Assembly (NCBI GenBank): GCA_937895955.1 | Contig: CALAZI010000234.1 | Location: 1 to 6,397, forward strand | Direction of reading: 5' to 3' | Length of the DNA: 6,397 nt | DNA from: an uncultured Alphaproteobacteria bacterium | GTDB taxonomy: Bacteria > Pseudomonadota > Alphaproteobacteria > Caulobacterales > Parvularculaceae | In this document: piece after piece, positions 1-4,116 of the stretch | How positions within the stretch are numbered: the stretch's first letter is position 1 | Layout of the letters: each line of letters starts with the position of its first letter | The notes under the pieces: generated by a model | Database searches by the model: none | What the model was told of the DNA's origin: nothing | Seen by the model: only the letters and a program-made list of their open reading frames with translations | Position numbers and translations under genes: made by a program

Positions 1-402
1 GCGCGCGTCATCGAATTGTCGCGCCGGGCGCGCGGCTTTCCGCTCTGGGCGCTCCTCCAGACGCTCGGCCGGTCGGGCGTTATTGAGATGATCGAACGCC
101 ATTGCGCCTGCGCGCGCCATTGCGCCGACCTTCTCCGCGGCGATCCGCGCATTCATGTCATGAACGACGTCGTCATCAATCAAGTCGCGCTCGCCTTCGG
201 ACCGCCGGGCGAAGAAGGCGACGCGCTCACCGCCGCCGTCATCGCCGGCGTTCAGGCGGAAAATCTCAGCTATGTCGGCGGGGCCGAGTGGAAGGGTCGG
301 CGCATCCTGCGCGTCTCCGTCTCCTCAAACCTCACCGACAAAAGCCATATGGAAACGCTCGCCGGCTCGATCCGGCGCGCGCTGGACCGCGGCGCAAGCT
401 AA
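1..402 (+). CDS. PLP-dependent amino-acid decarboxylase, C-terminal end (5' end outside the window)
   Basis: The frame is open from base 1 to a TAA at 400-402, giving 133 C-terminal residues of a longer protein. The fragment resembles the C-terminal domain of group II PLP-dependent decarboxylases (aromatic-L-amino-acid, tyrosine or glutamate/aspartate type). It has a helix with the pattern SRRARGFPLWALLQTLGR, then a strand like the family's VINQVALAFG, and near the end a segment GRRILRVSVSSNLTD that matches the family's R-I-S-V-x-N-x-x-T region. The PLP-binding lysine and the substrate pocket lie upstream of the window, so the substrate cannot be named. The gene ends 134 bp before the next start, and a separate promoter lies between them, so it is probably not part of the downstream aromatic operon. 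The family call is fairly secure; the exact enzyme is unknown. Confidence 0.78.
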   Translation, partial: ARVIELSRRARGFPLWALLQTLGRSGVIEMIERHCACARHCADLLRGDPRIHVMNDVVINQVALAFGPPGEEGDALTAAVIAGVQAENLSYVGGAEWKGRRILRVSVSSNLTDKSHMETLAGSIRRALDRGAS

Positions 403-464
403 CCGCCCCGTCTCTCACCCCCTGAGAGCGGCGCGCACCGCCAAGAAAAGCGCCGGCGTGTTAC

Positions 465-479
465 TTTATATCTAAAATA
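465..479. promoter_or_regulatory. Operator-like repeat O1 (upstream copy)
   Basis: The 15-bp sequence TTTATATCTAAAATA occurs here and again, identically, at 500-514. Its first 12 bases (465-476) form a near-palindrome, TTTA-n-AT-n-TAAA, in which 10 of 12 positions are symmetric. This copy ends 6 bp before the -35 element, so it could be an upstream regulator site. Being AT-rich, it could also act like an UP element. It is followed by a perfect AAAATATTTT palindrome at 474-483. The likely binder is the MarR protein encoded at 1271-1732; this is inferred from position and symmetry only. Confidence 0.62.
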
Positions 480-485
480 TTTTCC

Positions 486-513
486 TTGACCGAATTTATT
501 TTATATCTAAAAT
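486..513 (+). promoter_or_regulatory. Sigma-70-type promoter of the aromatic-CoA operon
   Basis: TTGACC at 486-491 matches the -35 consensus at 5 of 6 bases. TAAAAT at 508-513 matches the -10 consensus at 5 of 6 bases, and the spacer is 16 bp. Transcription would start near 520, leaving an untranslated leader of about 17 nt before the SDR start. It is the only promoter-like, AT-rich stretch ahead of the operon, and the downstream junctions leave no room for another between genes. The -10 lies inside the second copy of the 15-bp repeat, so a protein bound there would block RNA polymerase. Confidence 0.65.
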
Positions 514-514
514 A
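500..514. promoter_or_regulatory. Operator-like repeat O2, overlapping the -10 element
   Basis: This is the second exact copy of TTTATATCTAAAATA, 35 bp downstream of the first, with the near-palindromic core at 500-511. It contains the TAAAAT -10 hexamer, the classical place for a repressor site. The 35-bp spacing is about 3.3 helical turns, so two dimers would not sit on exactly the same DNA face. MarR dimers typically bind imperfect palindromes of this size near the promoters of their own operons, which supports the MarR assignment without proving it. Confidence 0.65.
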
Positions 515-526
515 ACTGGCGCGAAC

Positions 527-531
527 GGAGG
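527..531 (+). promoter_or_regulatory. Strong Shine-Dalgarno site for the first operon gene
   Basis: GGAGG lies 5 nt upstream of the ATG at 537, in the context CGGAGGT, which is close to the full anti-SD complement. It fixes the SDR start and is the best ribosome site of the operon. Confidence 0.75.
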
Positions 532-536
532 TCTCC

Positions 537-1274
537 ATGACGGCAAAAGGGCGGCGCGCGCTCGTCACCGGCGGCGGATCCGGCATCGGCCTCGCCATCG
601 CCAAAGCGATGAAAACCGCCGGCTATGACGTCGCAATCGCCGGGCGCGATGAAACGAAGCTGAAAGAAGCCGGCCTTCCCTGGTTCGCCGTCGACGTGAC
701 GGATGAGGCGTCGATCGCCGCCTTGGCGGCGAAAGCGGGACCGGTCGATATTTTCATCGCCAACGCCGGCGCGGCGCCGACAGCCGCGACGCTCAAGACA
801 TCGCGCGCGATGTGGGATCAGGCGCTCGCCGTCAACCTCACCAGCGTCTTTTCTTCAGCGCAGGCCTTCGCGCCGCCGATGATCGAACGCGGCTGGGGCC
901 GTTTCATCGCCATCGCTTCAACCGCCTCCTTTCGCGCCTATCCCTATACCGGCGCCTATGCGGCGGCGAAACACGGCGTCCTCGGCTGGATTAAAAGCCT
1001 CGCGCTTGAGCACGCGAAATCAGGCGTCACGTTCAACGCCGTTTGTCCCGGCTTCACCGACACGCCGCTTCTCGCCGGCGCCGTCGATCGTCTGGCGGCG
1101 AAATCAGGCGGCGATATCGACGCCGCCAAACGCGCGCTCGCAAAAGACAATCCGATGGGGCGCCTCGTCGCGCCCGAAGAAGTCGCCGCCGCCGTTCTCT
1201 ATCTTGCGAGCGATGCGGCCGCTTCCGTCAACGGCCAGTCGATCATCATCGACGGCGGAGAGTTGATCGCATGA
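537..1274 (+). CDS. SDR-family dehydrogenase, probable 3-hydroxyacyl-CoA dehydrogenase
   Basis: This 245-residue protein has the usual length of a classical short-chain dehydrogenase/reductase. The Rossmann signature TGGGSGIG is at residues 11-18 and the NAG motif at 76-78. The catalytic set is complete: N100, S128, Y141 and K145 (YAAAK). PG at 171-172 follows the substrate strand. Residue R37 after the second strand is often seen in NADP-preferring members, but cofactor choice is not certain. As the first gene of an operon with a crotonase, an acyl-CoA dehydrogenase and an aryl-CoA oxygenase/reductase, it most likely oxidises a hydroxyacyl-CoA, or an alicyclic hydroxy-CoA intermediate, in the lower pathway. 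Reduction of a ring ketone is an alternative. The start is set by a strong GGAGG 5 nt upstream. The stop overlaps the next start by 4 nt (ATGA). Confidence 0.88.
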   Translation: MTAKGRRALVTGGGSGIGLAIAKAMKTAGYDVAIAGRDETKLKEAGLPWFAVDVTDEASIAALAAKAGPVDIFIANAGAAPTAATLKTSRAMWDQALAVNLTSVFSSAQAFAPPMIERGWGRFIAIASTASFRAYPYTGAYAAAKHGVLGWIKSLALEHAKSGVTFNAVCPGFTDTPLLAGAVDRLAAKSGGDIDAAKRALAKDNPMGRLVAPEEVAAAVLYLASDAAASVNGQSIIIDGGELIA

Positions 1275-1732
1275 GCGATGATCGCGAAGCGGTGCGCGCC
1301 TGGCTGTCGCTGCTCGCCGCATCGCGCGGGCTCGAAAAGGCCGTCGATGCGGGACTTCGCACCCGCTTCGGCCATTCGATCTCGCGCTTCGACGTGCTCT
1401 CAGCGCTCGACCGCGCCGGCGCCCAGGGGCTTCGCGCCGGCGCCTTGACCGAAAAGCTGATGGTCTCCGACGGCGCGACGACGCAGGTGACGGCGCCGCT
1501 CATTCGCGAAGGGCTCGTCAAACGCGCCGCCGATCCGAATGACGGGCGCGTCGCGATATTTTCCCTGACGAGAAAGGGTGAGAAAATTTTCGCCGACATG
1601 GCCGCCGAGCATCGCCAATGGATCGATGAAGCCTTCGCCGCGCTGACGCCGGCGCAGATGAAAACATTGCGCCGCCTGCTGGCCGAGATCGATCCCGCCA
1701 AAATCGCCCGTTCACGGAAGGACGCCGCATGA
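1271..1732 (+). CDS. MarR-family transcriptional regulator
   Basis: This 153-residue protein has the typical MarR length. A winged helix-turn-helix spans roughly residues 35-105: an entry helix around ISRFDVLSALDRAG, a recognition helix around VSDGATTQVTAPLIREG, and the wing DPNDGRVAIFSLTRKG with the conserved D91 and R93. Flanking N- and C-terminal helices would form the dimer interface. The frame stays open upstream to 1043, but the ATG at 1271 is chosen because it overlaps the SDR stop (ATGA), follows GGAG at 1257-1260, and gives a protein of family length. Several MarR proteins in aromatic catabolism (BadR, CouR, FerC) respond to aromatic acids or their CoA thioesters. This one probably represses its own operon through the twin repeats at 465-514, and translational coupling to the SDR ties its level to operon output. 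The ligand is inferred, not seen. Confidence 0.88.
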   Translation: MSDDREAVRAWLSLLAASRGLEKAVDAGLRTRFGHSISRFDVLSALDRAGAQGLRAGALTEKLMVSDGATTQVTAPLIREGLVKRAADPNDGRVAIFSLTRKGEKIFADMAAEHRQWIDEAFAALTPAQMKTLRRLLAEIDPAKIARSRKDAA

Positions 1733-2538
1733 ACCCCGAAAGCTACAAGCCGAAACATTTCAAATGGGTCTTCAGGGACGGCGTCGCGCGCGTCTCGCTC
1801 GACCGACCGGAACGCAAGAACCCCCTCACCTTCGAGTCTTACGCCGAACTGCGCGACATGTTTCGCGAGCTTGTCTATCAGAAAGACGTGCATGTCGTCG
1901 TTTTCGGCGGCGAAGGCGACAATTTCTGCTCCGGCGGCGACGTCCATGACATTATCGGGCCGCTCACCAAGATGGGCATGCCGGAATTATTGAATTTCAC
2001 ACGCATGACCGGCGATCTCGTCAAAGCGATGCGCGGCTGTCCGCAGCCGATCATCGCCGCTATCGACGGCGTTTCGGTCGGCGCCGGCGCCATCATTTCG
2101 ATGAGTTCCGACATCCGCTACGCGACGCCGGAAGCGAAGACCGCGTTTCTTTTCAACCGCGTCGGCCTTGCGGGATGCGACATGGGCGCCTGCGCGATCC
2201 TGCCGCGCATAATCGGTCAGGGGCGCGCGTCGGAGCTTCTCTTTTTCGGGCGCACGATGACGGCGCAAGAAGGTCTCGCCTGGGGATTTTTCAATGAGCT
2301 CATCCCCGCCGACAAGCTCGATGATCACGCAATGGCGATGGCGAAGAGGCTGGCTGCTGGCCCGACCTTCGCCAACGGGATCACCAAGAACCAGCTCAAC
2401 ATGGAATGGGATATGAGCCTCGACACGGCGATCGAGGCTGAAGCGCAGGCGCAGGCGATCTGCATGAAGACGAACGATTTCAAGCGCGCCTATGACGCCT
2501 TTGTCGCGAAAGAAAAACCCGTATTCGAGGGCGACTGA
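1729..2538 (+). CDS. Enoyl-CoA hydratase/isomerase (crotonase) family protein with an atypical active site
   Basis: This 269-residue protein is of normal crotonase length. Hallmarks include LDRPERKNPL near residues 24-33, the CoA/oxyanion segment NFCSGGD (65-71), the second oxyanion region AIDGVSVGAG (111-120), and a C-terminal KNQLN/AEAQAQ helix region. Aligned with rat mitochondrial hydratase, the two catalytic glutamates are absent: the E144 position is I122, and the E164 position is N143 or R144. Asp151 (GCDMG) instead sits 12 residues before the conserved glycine, matching the catalytic Asp of dienoyl-CoA isomerase and of 4-chlorobenzoyl-CoA dehalogenase. Simple hydration is therefore doubtful; ring hydrolysis, isomerisation or C-C cleavage of an alicyclic CoA ester are options. 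The start overlaps the MarR stop (ATGA) and follows GGAAGGA at 1716-1722. The family call is strong; the reaction is open. Confidence 0.85.
   Translation: MNPESYKPKHFKWVFRDGVARVSLDRPERKNPLTFESYAELRDMFRELVYQKDVHVVVFGGEGDNFCSGGDVHDIIGPLTKMGMPELLNFTRMTGDLVKAMRGCPQPIIAAIDGVSVGAGAIISMSSDIRYATPEAKTAFLFNRVGLAGCDMGACAILPRIIGQGRASELLFFGRTMTAQEGLAWGFFNELIPADKLDDHAMAMAKRLAAGPTFANGITKNQLNMEWDMSLDTAIEAEAQAQAICMKTNDFKRAYDAFVAKEKPVFEGD
2527..2531 (+). promoter_or_regulatory. Shine-Dalgarno site deciding the acyl-CoA dehydrogenase start
   Basis: GAGGG sits 8 nt before the ATG at 2540. The acyl-CoA dehydrogenase frame is also open to an ATG at 2492. That longer start would overlap the crotonase gene by 47 nt and would add 16 residues rich in Lys and Arg that do not look like the family N-terminus. 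The site favours 2540. Confidence 0.6.
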
Positions 2539-2539
2539 G

Positions 2540-3724
2540 ATGGCGGATCGCAGCTTCCTCGACTGGCCGTTTTTCGATGCCGCTCACAAGGGTCTCGCCT
2601 TGCGGCTCGACGATTGGGCGGCGGCCAATTTGCCGGCCATCGTCGACGCGCCGGGCGCCCATGACGATGTCGATGCGACATGCCGCGCGCTCGTCAAGGC
2701 GCTGGGAAGAGACGGCTGGCTGAAATATTGCGTGCCGCAGGAATTCGGCGGCGCGTTGAAGGCGCTCGACGTTCGTTCCCTGTCGATCATTCGCGAAACG
2801 CTGGCGCGCCATTCGGGCCTTGCTGATTTCGCCTTCGCGATGCAGGGCCTTGGTTCAGGCGCGATCTCAACCTTCGGATCGGACGCGCTCAAGAAAAAAT
2901 ATCTTCCCGCTGTCGCTTCGGGCGAGAAAATCGCCGCCTTCGCGCTTTCGGAAGAAAACGCCGGCTCCGATGTCGCCGCCATGACGACATCGCTTAAAAA
3001 GACGCCGACAGGCTATGCGGCGAACGGCGAAAAAACCTGGATTTCAAACGGCGGCATCGCCGATTTCTACACTCTGTTCGCGCGCACCGGTGAAGGAACG
3101 AAGGGCGTTTCAGCCGTCGTTCTTGACGCCGACATCAGCGGCTTTTCCGTTGCGGAGCGGATCGACGTGATCGCGCCGCATCCGCTCGGAAGGCTTCGCT
3201 TCAAGGATTGCGCCGTGCCGGCCGGGCATCTCATCGGCGCGGAAGGCGACGGGCTCAAAATCGCGCTCGGCACGCTCGACATATTCAGGACGACGGTCGG
3301 CGCCGCCGCGTTGGGTTTCGCCCGCCGCGCTCTTGACGAAGCGACCGCGCGCGCATCAACGCGCATAATGTTCGGGGCGACGCTCGCCGACCAGCCGATC
3401 GCGCAAGGGTTGCTCGCCGAAATGGCGCTTGATATCGACGCCGCCGCCCTCCTCATCTACCGCTCAGCCTGGACGAAGGACGTCAGGAAAACGCGCGTCA
3501 CGCGCGAAGCCGCAATGGCGAAACTCTACGCAACGGACCAGGCGCAGGCCGTCATCGACAAGGCGCTGCAACTTCATGGCGGCCTCGGAGTCAAAAAAGG
3601 CTCGAAGGTCGAGGAGCTTTACCGCGAAATTCGGGCGCTCCGCATTTATGAAGGCGCATCGGAGGTGCAGAAAATCGTCATCGCGCGCCAGCATCTTCAA
3701 AATTTCATCGGAGGGGCCGAATGA
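2540..3724 (+). CDS. Acyl-CoA dehydrogenase (FAD flavoprotein)
   Basis: This 394-residue protein has the usual length of a soluble acyl-CoA dehydrogenase that passes electrons to ETF. In order it shows the N-terminal helical domain with VPQEFGG (65-71), the FAD/substrate segment FALSEENAGSDVAAMTT (134-150), the middle beta domain with KTWISNGG (165-172), and the C-terminal helical domain with QLHGGLG (344-350). The catalytic base is probably E371 in RIYEGAS, matching the medium-chain-type position. It should introduce a double bond alpha,beta to the CoA ester of an alicyclic or ring-opened dicarboxylic intermediate made by the neighbouring oxygenase/reductase; the exact substrate cannot be read from sequence. 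The gene begins 1 nt after the crotonase stop and overlaps the Rid start by 4 nt. The ATG at 2540 is preferred over 2492. Confidence 0.9.
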   Translation: MADRSFLDWPFFDAAHKGLALRLDDWAAANLPAIVDAPGAHDDVDATCRALVKALGRDGWLKYCVPQEFGGALKALDVRSLSIIRETLARHSGLADFAFAMQGLGSGAISTFGSDALKKKYLPAVASGEKIAAFALSEENAGSDVAAMTTSLKKTPTGYAANGEKTWISNGGIADFYTLFARTGEGTKGVSAVVLDADISGFSVAERIDVIAPHPLGRLRFKDCAVPAGHLIGAEGDGLKIALGTLDIFRTTVGAAALGFARRALDEATARASTRIMFGATLADQPIAQGLLAEMALDIDAAALLIYRSAWTKDVRKTRVTREAAMAKLYATDQAQAVIDKALQLHGGLGVKKGSKVEELYREIRALRIYEGASEVQKIVIARQHLQNFIGGAE

Positions 3725-4116
3725 CGCGCGAAATCTTGCAACCTGACGGCTGGCCGCGTCCGAAAGGCTACGCCAATGGTATCGCCGCGACGGGCCGTAT
3801 GGTATTCACCGCCGGCGTCGTCGGCTGGAACGAGGAAGAAAAATTCGTCGCAAAGGATATGGCGGGGCAATTCCGTCAGGCGCTCATCAATACGCGCGCG
3901 ATCCTCGCCGAAGGAGGCTCCGAGCCTTCCGATATCGTCCGCATGACCTGTTACGTCACGGACAAAAAGGAATATCTCGCGAGCGCAAAGGAAATCGGCG
4001 CCGCGTGGCGCGATATTCTCGGCAAGGTCTTTCCCTGCATGGCGCTGGTGCAGGTCGTCGCCCTTGTCGAGGACGAGGCGAAAATCGAAATTGAAACGAC
4101 GGCGGTGATATCATGA
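3721..4116 (+). CDS. Rid (YjgF/YER057c/UK114) family protein, possible enamine/imine-acting partner
   Basis: This 131-residue protein has the size and fold pattern of the small trimeric Rid proteins. Y17 in GYANG, FTAGVVGWN (29-37), the helix QFRQALINTRAILAEGG (50-66), VRMTCYVTD (73-81) and the final KIEIETTAV strand (121-129) fit the family. RidA itself hydrolyses reactive enamines and imines to ketones and ammonia, using a conserved arginine (R105 in E. coli). Here that position is M107 in FPCMALVQV, as in Rid subfamilies that lack the arginine and are not known to deaminate simple imines. In aromatic catabolism, 2-aminomuconate deaminase is a Rid-fold precedent. An enamine made from 2-aminobenzoyl-CoA is a plausible target, but that is inference. 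ATGA overlaps occur at both ends. GGAGG at 3710-3714 gives a good ribosome site. Confidence 0.83.
   Translation: MTREILQPDGWPRPKGYANGIAATGRMVFTAGVVGWNEEEKFVAKDMAGQFRQALINTRAILAEGGSEPSDIVRMTCYVTDKKEYLASAKEIGAAWRDILGKVFPCMALVQVVALVEDEAKIEIETTAVIS

Noticed and set aside
1..402. Upstream decarboxylase as the first step of the aromatic pathway
   Set aside because: It is separated from the operon by its stop, a 134-bp gap and a dedicated promoter with operators. Nothing in the visible fragment links it to aryl-CoA metabolism.
429..455. Possible hairpin CGGCGC...GCGCCG after the decarboxylase gene, as a terminator
   Set aside because: The stem is only 6 bp with a 15-nt loop and no run of T follows it directly. 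In DNA this GC-rich such pairs occur by chance.
474..483. AAAATATTTT perfect palindrome as an independent regulator site
   Set aside because: It is short and AT-only, and it is not repeated at the second operator copy. It is more likely incidental to the AT-rich promoter region.
1043..1270. N-terminal extension of the MarR protein by 76 residues
   Set aside because: The extension is an Arg-rich out-of-frame reading of the SDR gene. The ATG at 1271 has a GGAG site and an ATGA overlap and gives the normal MarR length.
1246..1947. Long open frame of 233 codons on the - strand
   Set aside because: It lies opposite the MarR gene and the start of the crotonase gene, has no recognisable domain, and is low-complexity Ser/Arg/Ala-rich as expected of a shadow frame in GC-rich DNA.
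2492..2539. Longer start for the acyl-CoA dehydrogenase
   Set aside because: It would overlap the crotonase gene by 47 nt and add a basic tail unlike the family. The ATG at 2540 has a good ribosome site and a 1-nt gap to the previous stop.
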